Positions 9,644 through 18,902 of a DNA stretch of 64,000 bases are shown here, piece after piece (the stretch's first letter is position 1; the number at the start of each line of letters is the position of its first letter). Both the position numbers and the translations under genes were made by a program. Source of the stretch: Caballeronia sp. dw_19. GTDB taxonomy: Bacteria > Pseudomonadota > Gammaproteobacteria > Burkholderiales > Burkholderiaceae. The stretch is taken from contig NZ_JAAVUQ010000014.1 in the NCBI RefSeq assembly GCF_018449515.1, forward strand, positions 62,001 through 126,000, written 5' to 3'. Under the pieces are notes generated by a model. The model was not told the origin of the DNA and searched no databases. It saw only the letters and a program-made list of their open reading frames with translations.

Positions 9644-10423
9644 TCAGCCGGCGAGCCAGCCGCCTTCCATCGGCATCATGGCCCCTGTTATCTGACTGCC
9701 CGCGTCTGAACAAAGGAACACGACCAGTTCTGCTACATGTGACGCGCTGACGAATTCGCCGGTGGGTTGCTTGCCGGCGAGGAACTGCTTCACAGCGTCA
9801 CTATGGCCAAGACCTTTCTCCTCCATCAACTGCGCAATCCGGCTTTCGATATTCGGCGTTTTCACCGTGCCCGGGCAGATCGCATTGCACGTAATACCCT
9901 GATGAACCGTCTCGACTGCAACCGCGCGCGTCAACCCGAGCAGCGCTGTCTTGGTCGTCACGTAGTCGACGCGATTCGGCGTGGCCCGTGACCCATACAC
10001 CGACGTCATGTTGAAAATTCGACCCCAGCCACGCGCACGCATGCCGGGCAGGACCAGCTGAATAGCTTGAAACGCTGCCGTCAGGTTGACTGCCAGCGCC
10101 TGGTTCCATCGGTCCGCAGGAAAATCCTCGATCGACGCAAAGTGCCGGACAACTGCGTTATTGATCAATATATCGATACCGCCCATACGTTCGCACGCCG
10201 TGTCCATCAGGGTCGAGACAGCGTGAGGGTTGGTCAGGTCCGCTTGAACATAGGCGGCCTTGACGCCGTAATCCTGCTCGATCCGGGCTATGGAATCACA
10301 TACGCTCTCCGGCGCTTCAAGTCCATGGAGAACGACATTACAACCCGAACGGGCGAGACCTTCGGCCATCGCAAGTCCAAGCCCATTTGACGACCCGGTG
10401 ACCAGTGCGGACTTTCCTTTCAT
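9644..10423 (-). CDS. Short-chain dehydrogenase, 3-hydroxybutyrate-dehydrogenase-like
   Basis: 259 aa. Cofactor motif TGSSNGLG (residues 9-16), NNAV structural motif, catalytic Ser in NMTSVYGS and the YVTTK catalytic pair, then AICPGTVKTPN and a C-terminal ITGAMMPMEGGW. Overall pattern is closest to D-beta-hydroxybutyrate dehydrogenases, but SDR substrates cannot be assigned on this basis. Downstream of the GntR regulator (81-bp gap) and upstream of the PrpD-like gene. Confidence 0.88.
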   Translation of the reverse strand: MKGKSALVTGSSNGLGLAMAEGLARSGCNVVLHGLEAPESVCDSIARIEQDYGVKAAYVQADLTNPHAVSTLMDTACERMGGIDILINNAVVRHFASIEDFPADRWNQALAVNLTAAFQAIQLVLPGMRARGWGRIFNMTSVYGSRATPNRVDYVTTKTALLGLTRAVAVETVHQGITCNAICPGTVKTPNIESRIAQLMEEKGLGHSDAVKQFLAGKQPTGEFVSASHVAELVVFLCSDAGSQITGAMMPMEGGWLAG

Positions 10424-10504
10424 AAAAAGTAATCCTAATCAAATGAGAACCTTCCCACCTGAGCTTTGCGACGACAACCCGGGCGCGAACGCCCGGGCAA
10501 ACGC

Positions 10505-11179
10505 CTAGACGCTCGCGGTTTCCTCCAGCATCCGCCTGGCCGCCTTCTCTGCATTCGCCACATGCAAGCGCGCGGCGGCCTCGGCCGCCTGCGCATCTCG
10601 CGCCTTCAGCGCCTTGAACAGCTTGTCGATTTCCTTGAGACTCGACGGCAGCCGGTCGGGGTGCATCAGCGACGTCGCGCGGAGCAGGTTCACCCGCGAA
10701 TAAAGACTGGTTAGGATTTCTTTCACCAGAGCGTTGCCGCAATTGTCGAGCAACACGTCATACAGATCCGTCTTCGCTGCCAGCACGCCGGCCTGGTCGC
10801 CCGTCATGGCCTTCACCTTCAGCGCCTTCACCGCTTCTCCAAACTGCACGATAGCGGCGTCGCTCGCTATCCGCGCAAACTCACCCGCGGCAAACCCCTC
10901 TAGAAGCCCGCGTATGGCATACAACTCCGACGCTTCGCTCTTCGAAATGACCGCGACCATAGGTCCTTTGTGCGGCACGCTGCAGACCAGCTTCTCGGCT
11001 TCGAGCCTGCGCAATGCTTCCCGAATCGACGTGCGGCTCACACCAAGCGTCTCGCACAACTCGCGTTCCACCAGGCGCGCGCCCGGTGCAAAACGCCCGG
11101 ACATGATGGCCTGGCGAAGGACAGTCTCGACCTGATGCCGTAATGTTTCCGGTCGTATCAAATCCATATCGGATGGCAT
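10505..11179 (-). CDS. GntR-family (FCD/FadR subfamily) regulator
   Basis: About 224 aa from the ATG near 11179; a TTG-started 18-aa extension is rejected. The N-terminal winged HTH reads LVERELCETLGVSRTSIREALRRLEAEKLV; the C-terminal FCD helical domain follows. It sits between two catabolic transcription units pointing the same way and is the obvious local regulator. Inverted motifs matching the GntR consensus tnGTnnnACna lie upstream of the 17570 operon and, less perfectly, the 20318 operon. Confidence 0.9.
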   Translation of the reverse strand: MPSDMDLIRPETLRHQVETVLRQAIMSGRFAPGARLVERELCETLGVSRTSIREALRRLEAEKLVCSVPHKGPMVAVISKSEASELYAIRGLLEGFAAGEFARIASDAAIVQFGEAVKALKVKAMTGDQAGVLAAKTDLYDVLLDNCGNALVKEILTSLYSRVNLLRATSLMHPDRLPSSLKEIDKLFKALKARDAQAAEAAARLHVANAEKAARRMLEETASV

Positions 11180-11276
11180 GATTGTATTCCCGTCAGACGA
11201 TTTACCAGTGAGCCATGATACTCGAAGTCCCAACTGAAACCGCCATTACGCAAGACGTTGCGCGGTCGGACGTTAC

Positions 11277-12050
11277 CTACGCGTTGTTGTGTTCGAACTC
11301 ATCCAAGGCAGCTTCAAGGATCGGTGCGGCCAGTACGGCGCCGTGTATGCCGATGGTGCTTACAATTTCCAGCACTTCCATGATCTCCTCGGCCGTCGCG
11401 CCGTAACGAAGCGCGTTGCGCATGTGAAGTTTCAGGCCCGGCACGTAGAGGTGTGTCGCGGCGGCATCGAATGCGCAGTACATGAACTCCTTGACCTTGG
11501 GTTCCAGTACGCCCTCACGCCACGGCACGGAAGAAAATGCCACGTAGGTTTCAAACAGATCAGGATCGAGTTCGAGAAAGCCTTCCCACGATGGATGCCA
11601 ATACCCGCGATTCTCGATGAAGCTTTCCTTCAGCGCGGCACGGCGGGCATCGAGCGGCGCCGGACCCTGGCGTTTTCCCTCTTCTTCGAGCACTTCGATC
11701 AGCACGGGGACGCCCACGTTCGCAGCGTGGATACCCACGGTGCTCGCGAGCTGGATCACTTCGACCAACTCCGCACGCGTTGCACCCGCGCGAAGTGCCG
11801 CGCGCACATGCTGCGCCACGCCCGGCGCGTAAAGGTGAGTCGCGGCCGCGCAGGCGGTGATCGCGACAAACGCTTTCACCTTGTCCTCGAGATGATTCTT
11901 CTTCGACGGCACCGCCGAGAACGCCACGTAAGCCTCGAAGAAGCTGGCGTCGAGGCGCAACAAACTCTCCCAGCCATCGCTCCATGTGCCGTGCACATGC
12001 GTGAAGGCATCCTTCGCTTGCTGCTGCCGCTGTGTCAGGGGAGTAGTCAT
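11277..12050 (-). CDS. Two-domain carboxymuconolactone decarboxylase-family protein
   Basis: 257 aa from ATG at 12050; a longer frame to 12230 is an artefact overlapping the cupin gene. Two homologous AhpD/CMD-like halves are visible (ITACAAATHLYAPGVAQHVRAALRAGA and YCAFDAAATHLYVPGLKLHMRNALRYGA), each followed by a VEVIQLAS/MEVLEIVS helix. Lacks a clear CxxC, so a peroxidase role is unlikely. Last gene of the seven-gene operon starting at 17570; only 4 bp separate it from the cupin gene. Confidence 0.85.
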   Translation of the reverse strand: MTTPLTQRQQQAKDAFTHVHGTWSDGWESLLRLDASFFEAYVAFSAVPSKKNHLEDKVKAFVAITACAAATHLYAPGVAQHVRAALRAGATRAELVEVIQLASTVGIHAANVGVPVLIEVLEEEGKRQGPAPLDARRAALKESFIENRGYWHPSWEGFLELDPDLFETYVAFSSVPWREGVLEPKVKEFMYCAFDAAATHLYVPGLKLHMRNALRYGATAEEIMEVLEIVSTIGIHGAVLAAPILEAALDEFEHNNA

Positions 12051-12054
12051 GACA

Positions 12055-12444
12055 TCAGCCCACCGCGTTCTGGTACACCGCTTCGGCAACCTCTTCTTCC
12101 CAGATCGTCTTCCCGAGCGAGGTCGCCGTATGAACCATGTAGCTGTTGCGTCCTGCGCCGTGCCAATGACGCTCATTAGCGGGGATCCACACCACGTCGC
12201 CTGTGCGGATCGCCTGCGGCTCGCCGCCATCGACGCACACGAACCCGCTGCCCGATGTCACTTGCAGGATCTGCCCCTGCTCATGCGTGTGCCAGAAGGT
12301 ACGCGCGCCCGGCGAGAAGAATACGTTCGCGATGGTGACTTTGTCGGTCGTCGGCATGATCGAATCTGCCCACACGACGCCGCTGAACGTAGCCGAGCGT
12401 TGCTCCGATACTGCACCGTCAGCCCTGCCGCGAAACACTTTCAT
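12055..12444 (-). CDS. Small cupin-domain protein
   Basis: 129 aa. A single cupin barrel with the metal-ligand pattern FWHTHEQGQILQVTSG and a second motif VVWIPANERHWHGAG. Translationally coupled to the preceding dehydrogenase: the stop TAA and start ATG share one base (TAATG). Such proteins act as dioxygenases, isomerases or lyases on small acids. Specific reaction unknown. Confidence 0.85.
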   Translation of the reverse strand: MKVFRGRADGAVSEQRSATFSGVVWADSIMPTTDKVTIANVFFSPGARTFWHTHEQGQILQVTSGSGFVCVDGGEPQAIRTGDVVWIPANERHWHGAGRNSYMVHTATSLGKTIWEEEVAEAVYQNAVG

Positions 12445-13361
12445 TACTGTTCTCCTGTTGAAGAATTTTTGCCATCCTTGAGACGTACGCCGCCCGACAC
12501 GTCGCCGATCGCATCGACTACGCGGTTGCTGATCACGTCGCCGTAACCCAGCGCGGTGGCCAGCCCGAAACTCGCCAGCGGACCCGACGAATTCAGCGAG
12601 GACACGCCCAGCTCGCGCACGCGGTCGATATAAAGCACGACGTCCTTCGTCATCAGCCTGCTGGTCAAACCGCCCTCCAGGTAGTCACCATCGACAATCT
12701 TCGGAAAGCGGTTCTGCGTGGCGAAGTTCACGCCGCTGCTGCTGTTGAGGACGTCGAGCAAACGATGGAGATCGAGCCCCGCCTTCTTGCCCGCGACCAT
12801 CACCTCGGCGGTCGCCGACAAACTCACCGCGTTCAGGAAGTTGTTGAGCAGCTTGGTCGTATGGCCCGCGCCGCTCTCGCCCATGGTGATTGTCTTGGTG
12901 GCGATCGGCTTGAAGACCCACTGGATTGCTTCGATCGCGGCGGCGTCGCCGCCAACCATCAGCGTGAGCGTGCCCTTCTCCGCTGCAGCGGCGCCACCGG
13001 AAATACCGGCATCGATGTACTGCACGCCACGCTGCTTGAACAGCGCGTTAAGTCGAATAGTAGAGCTTGCAGCGGCCGTGCTCAGGTCGACCACGGTCTG
13101 TCCTTCGCGGCACGAGGCGAGAATGCCGTCCGGTCCCTCCACCACCGCTTCAACCACTTTGCTATCCGGCAGCGACAGCAGCACGACGTCGGCGAACCGG
13201 GTCACTTCAGCGATCGACGTCGCCGCCCGCGCGCCAACTGCCGGCGCGCGTTCGGGGGCGGTATCGAAGCCCAGCACTTCAATGCCCGCCCCGACCAGAC
13301 GGCGAGTCATGCGGCCGCCCATGTTGCCCAAACCGATGAAGCCAATGCGTTGTGTATTCAT
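12444..13361 (-). CDS. NAD(P)-dependent beta-hydroxyacid dehydrogenase (second of three)
   Basis: 305 aa. GFIGLGNMGGRM Rossmann motif, DAGISGGAAAAEKGTL substrate loop and HTTKLLNNFLNA catalytic helix with the expected lysine. Overlaps the cupin start by one base and follows the MFS gene by 17 bp. Same family as the genes at 7312 and 16686 but clearly diverged from both. Confidence 0.9.
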   Translation of the reverse strand: MNTQRIGFIGLGNMGGRMTRRLVGAGIEVLGFDTAPERAPAVGARAATSIAEVTRFADVVLLSLPDSKVVEAVVEGPDGILASCREGQTVVDLSTAAASSTIRLNALFKQRGVQYIDAGISGGAAAAEKGTLTLMVGGDAAAIEAIQWVFKPIATKTITMGESGAGHTTKLLNNFLNAVSLSATAEVMVAGKKAGLDLHRLLDVLNSSSGVNFATQNRFPKIVDGDYLEGGLTSRLMTKDVVLYIDRVRELGVSSLNSSGPLASFGLATALGYGDVISNRVVDAIGDVSGGVRLKDGKNSSTGEQ

Positions 13362-13378
13362 GAGTCTCTACCGTAAGT

Positions 13379-14734
13379 TCAAAAGTCGACGTGCTTCGTT
13401 TCCGGTCCCATCAGCGCGCCGACCGTACCAATCACGCCACCGATGCACAGCAGGACCACCGGCGTGAGCCGCAACGGCATGAACGCACCCAGCCAGTTCA
13501 TATAAAACGCATAAAACGACGGGATGATCACCGAGAGGCTGAAGCCCACGCCAAAACCAGTGGCGCGGACATCTGTCACGAACCGCTCGTTGATGTAAGT
13601 CACGATCACGCCCCATGGCGAAGTGACCAGCACCGAGAGCAGCATGACCAGCAGCATGATGACCGGCAAAGACAGGCCGTCCACGTTGGAAAGCACATAG
13701 AGAATGACGGCGCCCACAGTCGCGATCAGCGGACCCACCACCACGAAAAACGTGCGCCGCCCGATTTTCTGACCGAGCATGCCCGAGCCGATATAGCTAA
13801 AAAACAGCACGAAATACGACAGCAGCAACGTAAGCGACATCTGGAAACCGGACAGGTGCAGCGTGTGCACAAGCAGGCCAGTCGGCATGAAGATCGTGAT
13901 GATGTTCTGCGTGAGCCAGAAGCCCGACATCATCAGCAGGACCTGCAGCAGGTTGCGTCCGCTCTTGCCGCGAAGCAGATCGGAGAGCGGCAGTTTCTCC
14001 GGCTTCTTTTCGCCGGTCTCGCTCTCCCAGATCTCCGACTCCGAGACTTTATGAACGTAGTACAGCGCGAGAACGCCCGCCAAGACCGAGCCAATGACGA
14101 ACGGAATGCGCCAGCCCCACTGCACATACGGCGAATGCAGGCCGTTGAGTGGAAACACGGCGAACATCACCATGGCAACCAGGTTGATCGTCACGTAGGC
14201 CGCGGGGAAACCGGCAATGATCAGTCCCCCGACGAAGCCGCGCTGCTCCTTCTTCGAGTATTCGATGGCAAGCGGCATCGCACCCGTGTAGCCACCGCCG
14301 AGGAAAATGCCGTCGATAAACCGCAGGATCACGAGCAGCCAGTAGGAGCCGATACCCAGCGTTTCATAGCCCGGCAGCAGGGCGATCAGCAATGTGACGA
14401 CGCCAAATCCGGAGACCGAGAGAATCGACGCCCGGCGACGCCCTACCCGGTCCGCGACCATGCCGAACAGCAGCGCGCCAATCGGGCGGCCCAACAAGGT
14501 GGTGATGAAAACGAGGGAAGCGAGGATTGCCTCCATGCCGGGCGCGAGATGCGGCGGCTGGAAGAAGAACAGCACCGGGGCGAGCACGACGACCGGCAGG
14601 TAAATGTCGAACATGTCGATGAATTCGGAGAAGAACGCGCCCTTGATCGCGTTCCTGCGTTTCTCATCGACGGACTGCCCGGTAGCCGCCCTTGCTGCGC
14701 CGTGTGTCGTGACTGCTTCCATGCTCGTCTCCAT
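13379..14734 (-). CDS. MFS transporter (metabolite:H+ symporter type)
   Basis: 451 aa from the ATG at 14734; the frame extending to 15058 overlaps the upstream CMD gene and is rejected. Twelve hydrophobic segments are apparent, with the MFS loop signature GMVADRVGRRRAS between helices 2 and 3, and a central hydrophilic loop (residues ~225-245). Probably imports the carboxylate or aromatic substrate of this operon through the inner membrane. Confidence 0.88.
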   Translation of the reverse strand: METSMEAVTTHGAARAATGQSVDEKRRNAIKGAFFSEFIDMFDIYLPVVVLAPVLFFFQPPHLAPGMEAILASLVFITTLLGRPIGALLFGMVADRVGRRRASILSVSGFGVVTLLIALLPGYETLGIGSYWLLVILRFIDGIFLGGGYTGAMPLAIEYSKKEQRGFVGGLIIAGFPAAYVTINLVAMVMFAVFPLNGLHSPYVQWGWRIPFVIGSVLAGVLALYYVHKVSESEIWESETGEKKPEKLPLSDLLRGKSGRNLLQVLLMMSGFWLTQNIITIFMPTGLLVHTLHLSGFQMSLTLLLSYFVLFFSYIGSGMLGQKIGRRTFFVVVGPLIATVGAVILYVLSNVDGLSLPVIMLLVMLLSVLVTSPWGVIVTYINERFVTDVRATGFGVGFSLSVIIPSFYAFYMNWLGAFMPLRLTPVVLLCIGGVIGTVGALMGPETKHVDF

Positions 14735-14796
14735 TGATGTCGTGTTGCATCGCTCGCGGATGCTTATTGAACGTCGAACCCCGGGAACGTTGAACC

Positions 14797-15192
14797 TCAG
14801 CCCTTGGCGGCGTCGGCTTCGTAGGCCTTGATCGCATCGGTCGCGACCCGGAAGGCCGCGAGCGCGAGGGGGGCGCCGCAGTACACGGCGGCCTGCATCA
14901 GCACCGCGCGAATCTCCTCCTTCGTGACGCCGTTCTTGAGCGCGCCTTTCACGTGCACGGACAACTCGTGATGCTGGCTCATGGCGGTCAGCATGCCGAT
15001 GTTGAGCATGCTCCGGGTCTTGAACGTCAAGGTGGGATCGCCCCAGATCTCGCCCCATGCGTATTCAGTGACGAGCTTCTGCATCGGCCGGTTGAAGTCG
15101 TCCGCGTTCGCCCAGGACTTCTCGACATGCGGTGCGCCGAGCACTTCCTTGCGGTTCTCGAAACCCTTGTCAAACAGTGCGTTATTTTCCAT
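14797..15192 (-). CDS. Carboxymuconolactone decarboxylase (PcaC-like)
   Basis: 131 aa, the size of PcaC-type 4-carboxymuconolactone decarboxylases. The pattern NIGMLTAMSQHHELSVHVKG, followed by GVTKEEIRAVLMQAAVYCGAPLALAAF, is characteristic. Between the aldehyde dehydrogenase (39-bp gap) and MFS genes. No other protocatechuate-branch genes are present, so it may act on a different lactone. Confidence 0.88.
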   Translation of the reverse strand: MENNALFDKGFENRKEVLGAPHVEKSWANADDFNRPMQKLVTEYAWGEIWGDPTLTFKTRSMLNIGMLTAMSQHHELSVHVKGALKNGVTKEEIRAVLMQAAVYCGAPLALAAFRVATDAIKAYEADAAKG

Positions 15193-15231
15193 AGCTTGTC
15201 ATCCTCTGGTGTTACGTCATTTCCGGGTGCG

Positions 15232-16662
15232 TCAGGCGTGACCGTAGCCGACCATCGCCTTGATCTCAAGGTATTCGCGCAGGCCCGCTTCGCCCCATTC
15301 GCGGCCATTTCCCGAGCGCTTGTAGCCACCGAAGGGCGCGTTAAAGTCGGCTGCGGGATAGTTCAGGTGAACGCCGCCCGCGCGGAGCTGGCGGCCGATT
15401 TTCCGGGCGCGCTCAATATCGCCGGACTGGACATACGCCGCCAAACCGTACTCCGTTCCATTAGCAATCCTGACCGCTTCGTCCTCGGTGTCATAACCCA
15501 TGATGGACAACACCGGTCCGAAGATCTCCTCGCGCGCAATGGTCATGTCGGGCGTGACATCCGCGAAGATTGTCGGTTTGACGTAGTACCCCTTCGATAA
15601 CCCGTCCGGCCGCCCCGTTCCTCCGGTAACGAGCCGCGCGCCTTCGTCAATACCCTTCTGGATCAGCACCTGCACGCGCTCGAACTGGTTGCGGTTGACA
15701 AGCGGTCCGAGCTGCGTGGTCTCGCTGTCCGTTGCACCCACGCTATAGCCCGATGCCGCGGCTTTCGCGATCTGTGCCGCGTCGTTCATCATGTGACGCG
15801 GCACGAGCATGCGGGTGGGAATCGAACAGGATTGTCCGGAATTGGTGAAGCACGCGGCCACGCCGCGCGTGACGGCATCGTCCAGGTTCACGTCATCGAG
15901 CAGGATGTTCGCGGACTTGCCACCGAGTTCCTGCGCCACGCGCTTGACCGTCTCCGCCGCCATCTTTGCGACCAGAATGCCGGCGCGCGTCGAGCCGGTG
16001 AACGAGACCATGTCGATATCCGGATGCGACGCGATCGCCGCGCCCACGCCCGGTCCATCGCCATTCACCACGTTCAGCACGCCCGGAGGAACCCCGGCTT
16101 CATGCGCGACTTCGGCGAACAACAGCGCGCTCAGCGGCGAGTATTCGCTCGGCTTGAGCACCATCGTGCAACCCGCGGCCAGTGCAGGCGCGATCTTCAC
16201 CACGATCTGGTTGATCGGCCAGTTCCAGGGCGTGATGAGTCCGCAAACACCTATGGGTTCGAGACGCACGCGCGTGGTCCCGCGCTGTTCCTCGAACTCA
16301 AAATTCTCCAGCACGCCGATCAATGCATTCAGATGCGCGGGACCGCGCGCTGCCTGACCTTTGCGCGCAAACGCGATCGGTGAGCCCATCTCGATGCGCA
16401 TTGCTTCGGCGAATTCATCGTATCGCCGCTCATAGACCTGAACGATCCGCCGCAGCAAGTCGATGCGCTCTTGCACCGACGTTGCCGAGTAAGCGGCAAA
16501 TGCTTTACGAGCCGCAGCGACCGCACGATCAACATCGACCGCATTGCCCAACGCCAGCCGATCGATCCTGCTTTCAGTTGCCGGATCGATCAGGTCGAAC
16601 CAGGCCGGCGAGACCGGATCGGTCCATTGTCCATCGATATAAAACTGAGCCGCACGAGACAT
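15232..16662 (-). CDS. NAD(P)-dependent aldehyde dehydrogenase
   Basis: 476 aa from ATG at 16662, which has GGAGAGG 8 nt upstream; the longer frame overlaps the neighbouring dehydrogenase. Catalytic residues are intact: N147 in TPWNWP, E245 in ELGGKS and the nucleophile C279 in NSGQSC. It would oxidise a semialdehyde produced by one of the beta-hydroxyacid dehydrogenases to the acid. The GQSCSIPTR context resembles uncharacterised ALDHs of bacterial catabolic clusters. Confidence 0.93.
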   Translation of the reverse strand: MSRAAQFYIDGQWTDPVSPAWFDLIDPATESRIDRLALGNAVDVDRAVAAARKAFAAYSATSVQERIDLLRRIVQVYERRYDEFAEAMRIEMGSPIAFARKGQAARGPAHLNALIGVLENFEFEEQRGTTRVRLEPIGVCGLITPWNWPINQIVVKIAPALAAGCTMVLKPSEYSPLSALLFAEVAHEAGVPPGVLNVVNGDGPGVGAAIASHPDIDMVSFTGSTRAGILVAKMAAETVKRVAQELGGKSANILLDDVNLDDAVTRGVAACFTNSGQSCSIPTRMLVPRHMMNDAAQIAKAAASGYSVGATDSETTQLGPLVNRNQFERVQVLIQKGIDEGARLVTGGTGRPDGLSKGYYVKPTIFADVTPDMTIAREEIFGPVLSIMGYDTEDEAVRIANGTEYGLAAYVQSGDIERARKIGRQLRAGGVHLNYPAADFNAPFGGYKRSGNGREWGEAGLREYLEIKAMVGYGHA

Positions 16663-16685
16663 GTTCGTCCTCTCCGTTTGCGGGT

Positions 16686-17570
16686 TCATTCGTCGTTCAC
16701 CAGCAGCCGATACATCTCGGTGTGGTCCGTAGCGGGCGTCGAACGTTGCGACACCTCGTCCCAAACCGACGTGCATGTCATGCCGAGCTTCATCGGATAG
16801 CCCACTGCTTCGGACAATGCGCGTGCGATTTTCAGGTCCTTGTTCATCAACTGCAACGCAAAACCGGATGCATAGGAGCCCGACAACATGAACTGCTTGA
16901 CCTTGTTTTCCGAGGTATTGCTGCGTCCCGTCGATGCATTCAGGACGTCCGTCATGGAAGCCGGGTCAATCCCGAAACGCTCCGCAATATGCAGCGCCTC
17001 CACCGTCGCCATCAATCCGGCCGCCGAGACGTAATTGTTCAGCGCCTTAGCTGCGTGTCCCGAGCCTGCCGTGCCGATATGCAGCACGCTCTTGCCCATG
17101 GCCTCGAGCACCGGCCGGCAAGTGTCCAGCACGGCTGCGTCGCCACCGGCGAGGATCGCGAGCGTGCCCTCCTTCGCCTTCTTCACACCGCCGGAAACGG
17201 GCGCATCGAGATAGTCGAGTCCCATCTTCTCCAGCGTCGCGCCCAGCTTGCGCGAGCGCTCCGGCTCCGATGAACTCATGTCGATTACAACCGCGCCTTT
17301 GGGCAGGAGACGCGCCCACGCCTTCGCGTCGCCATCGAGCAGCACGCTCTCCACGATCGCCGAATTCGGCAGCATGGTGATCAGTGCATCGAGCGATGCG
17401 GCGTTGTCAGCATCCAGCCGCGCCGCGCCAACTTCCTTCGCCAGCGCATCGGCACGGGACACGTCGGCATCGGCGAGAAAAAGTTCAAAGCCGGCCTTCG
17501 CCAGACACTGCACCATGGGCGTGCCCATCATTCCCAGTCCGATAAAACCAATTCGTTGCGGTCGCATCAT
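16686..17570 (-). CDS. NAD(P)-dependent beta-hydroxyacid dehydrogenase (third of three)
   Basis: 294 aa, first gene of the operon 17570-11277. GFIGLGMMGTPMV cofactor motif, DAPVSGGVKKAKEGTL substrate loop and HAAKALNNYVSAAG catalytic helix. ATG at 17570 with a second ATG directly after it. A perfect GATTGT-ATG-ACAATC palindrome lies 76-90 bp upstream of the start and is a likely GntR operator. Confidence 0.9.
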   Translation of the reverse strand: MMRPQRIGFIGLGMMGTPMVQCLAKAGFELFLADADVSRADALAKEVGAARLDADNAASLDALITMLPNSAIVESVLLDGDAKAWARLLPKGAVVIDMSSSEPERSRKLGATLEKMGLDYLDAPVSGGVKKAKEGTLAILAGGDAAVLDTCRPVLEAMGKSVLHIGTAGSGHAAKALNNYVSAAGLMATVEALHIAERFGIDPASMTDVLNASTGRSNTSENKVKQFMLSGSYASGFALQLMNKDLKIARALSEAVGYPMKLGMTCTSVWDEVSQRSTPATDHTEMYRLLVNDE

Positions 17571-17645
17571 CTGTCCTGCCTTCGTGACTAAAGCTCAAAT
17601 CCGACGAGCGGCAATACCCGCCGCATCCATGAAATAAGTCTATAC

Positions 17646-17660
17646 GATTGTATGACAATC
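17646..17660. promoter_or_regulatory. Candidate GntR/FCD operator upstream of 17570 operon
   Basis: Perfect 15-bp palindrome GATTGTATGACAATC; its core fits the GntR consensus tnGTnnnACna exactly. Position about 80 bp before the first start codon suits an operator overlapping a promoter. A related half (GATTGTATGAT) occurs at the same distance before the second MFS gene. Confidence 0.6.
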
Positions 17661-17694
17661 AGTCGATAGACAATTCATCCGGGTTTTCCCTGCC

Positions 17695-18021
17695 TCACTT
17701 CAATGCCGAGAAAGCCGTGGGCGTGAGAAACACGTTCTCGATTCGCTCGACGATCATCTTCTCCGCCTCGCTCGCCGCGCGCTTGGCGATCCAGTCCGCG
17801 TCGGCCTGGAATGCGTTCCACTTGGTCTCACGTTCGGCGAGGCTTTGCCACTTCAGCAGGTAGGTAAGCGCATGATTGCTGGGCCCGATCAGCGTGGTCC
17901 AGAAACCGATCTGTTCGATGCCATATTTTTCGAAAAAGCCCAGCGTCGTGGTGCTGAACCGTTCCTGAAGCGCCGGCAGACGGCCCGGCAGGCAGTGATA
18001 AACGCGCATCTCTACAATCAT
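17695..18021 (-). CDS. NIPSNAP-family protein
   Basis: 108 aa from the ATG at 18021, which has GGAGAG upstream; a TTG-initiated extension to 18066 is less likely. The sequence MIVEMRVYHCLPGRLPALQ and the middle EQIGFWTT…LTYLLKWQSLAERE match the small dimeric alpha+beta-barrel NIPSNAP fold. Found in many catabolic operons without known biochemical role. It follows the metallo-beta-lactamase gene by 41 bp. Confidence 0.85.
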   Translation of the reverse strand: MIVEMRVYHCLPGRLPALQERFSTTTLGFFEKYGIEQIGFWTTLIGPSNHALTYLLKWQSLAERETKWNAFQADADWIAKRAASEAEKMIVERIENVFLTPTAFSALK

Positions 18022-18062
18022 GGTCTTGCTCTCCGTCAGGTAAGAATCAGAGTGAGGGCTAT

Positions 18063-18860
18063 TCAACGCGGCGCCACATCCAGGCGTGCGATCCAGCCTT
18101 CGGTTTCGCGGTCATGCGGTGCATAGACCTTGAGTACTTCGGGATCGTGACCCGGCACGACATGATCGGGCGAGTCCGCCAGGTGCATGACGGTCTTGAA
18201 ACCCTCCAGCATGTCGCCAACGTTATAGACGATCGGGTACGGCCGGTTCTCGCGTATGTTTGCGTAGAAATGAGAGGCGTCGGAGGCGAGCACGACCCAG
18301 CCGCGCTCCGTGTGAACGCGTACCACCTGCAGGCCATTTGAATGACCGCCGACCCAGTGCACGCTCAAGCCGGGCGTGAGTTGCGAATCGCCGTCGTGAA
18401 ACTCCACGCGGCCATCGAACACCCGGCCGACCATCGCCTTGACGTCTTCCGGTTCGAATGGATGACTCAGTGCGTGATGACACATGCAGCGACCCGTGCA
18501 ATAAGCCATCTCCTTGTCCTGCACGTGATAACGCGCCTTCGGAAAGAGCGCACGGTTGCCCGCGTGGTCGTAGTGCATGTGCGTGAGGATGACGTCGTCC
18601 ACCGATTCCGGCCTGATGCCGATCCGTTTCAGACCGGCTTCAACCGGGTTGGTGATGGTGCGTCCGCGCTGTTGCGCCATGCTGGTGTCGAACCCCGTAT
18701 CCACGATAAATGCGCGGGACTCGCCAACGACCGCCCATACGAAATAATCGAGTGGCATGGGGACATCGTGCGGATCGCCGCCAATGAAGTTCTCGGTGGA
18801 ACGGCGCGCGTGGTGCGCGTACTTCACGGCGAAGATGCGATAGTTTTCAGGCGTTGGCAT
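18063..18860 (-). CDS. Metallo-beta-lactamase-fold hydrolase, AHL-lactonase-like
   Basis: 265 aa. Contains the di-zinc motif THMHYDHAGN (HxHxDH), a third ligand in VGGHSNG, an aspartate in LASDASH and the C-terminal VPGHDPEV. The N-terminal arrangement resembles N-acyl-homoserine-lactone lactonases (AiiA/AttM class), so it may open a lactone ring. In an operon with an MFS transporter and a NIPSNAP protein it could equally hydrolyse a catabolic lactone rather than a quorum signal. Confidence 0.87.
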   Translation of the reverse strand: MPTPENYRIFAVKYAHHARRSTENFIGGDPHDVPMPLDYFVWAVVGESRAFIVDTGFDTSMAQQRGRTITNPVEAGLKRIGIRPESVDDVILTHMHYDHAGNRALFPKARYHVQDKEMAYCTGRCMCHHALSHPFEPEDVKAMVGRVFDGRVEFHDGDSQLTPGLSVHWVGGHSNGLQVVRVHTERGWVVLASDASHFYANIRENRPYPIVYNVGDMLEGFKTVMHLADSPDHVVPGHDPEVLKVYAPHDRETEGWIARLDVAPR

Positions 18861-18902
18861 GAGCTGGGATTCCTTTCTTTGCGGATGGCTTTCGAGCGGA
18901 GG

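Noticed and set aside
13391..14737. 448-codon plus-strand frame opposite the MFS transporter
   Set aside because: Shadow of the transporter codons: translation is rich in His, Arg and Gln with no domain.
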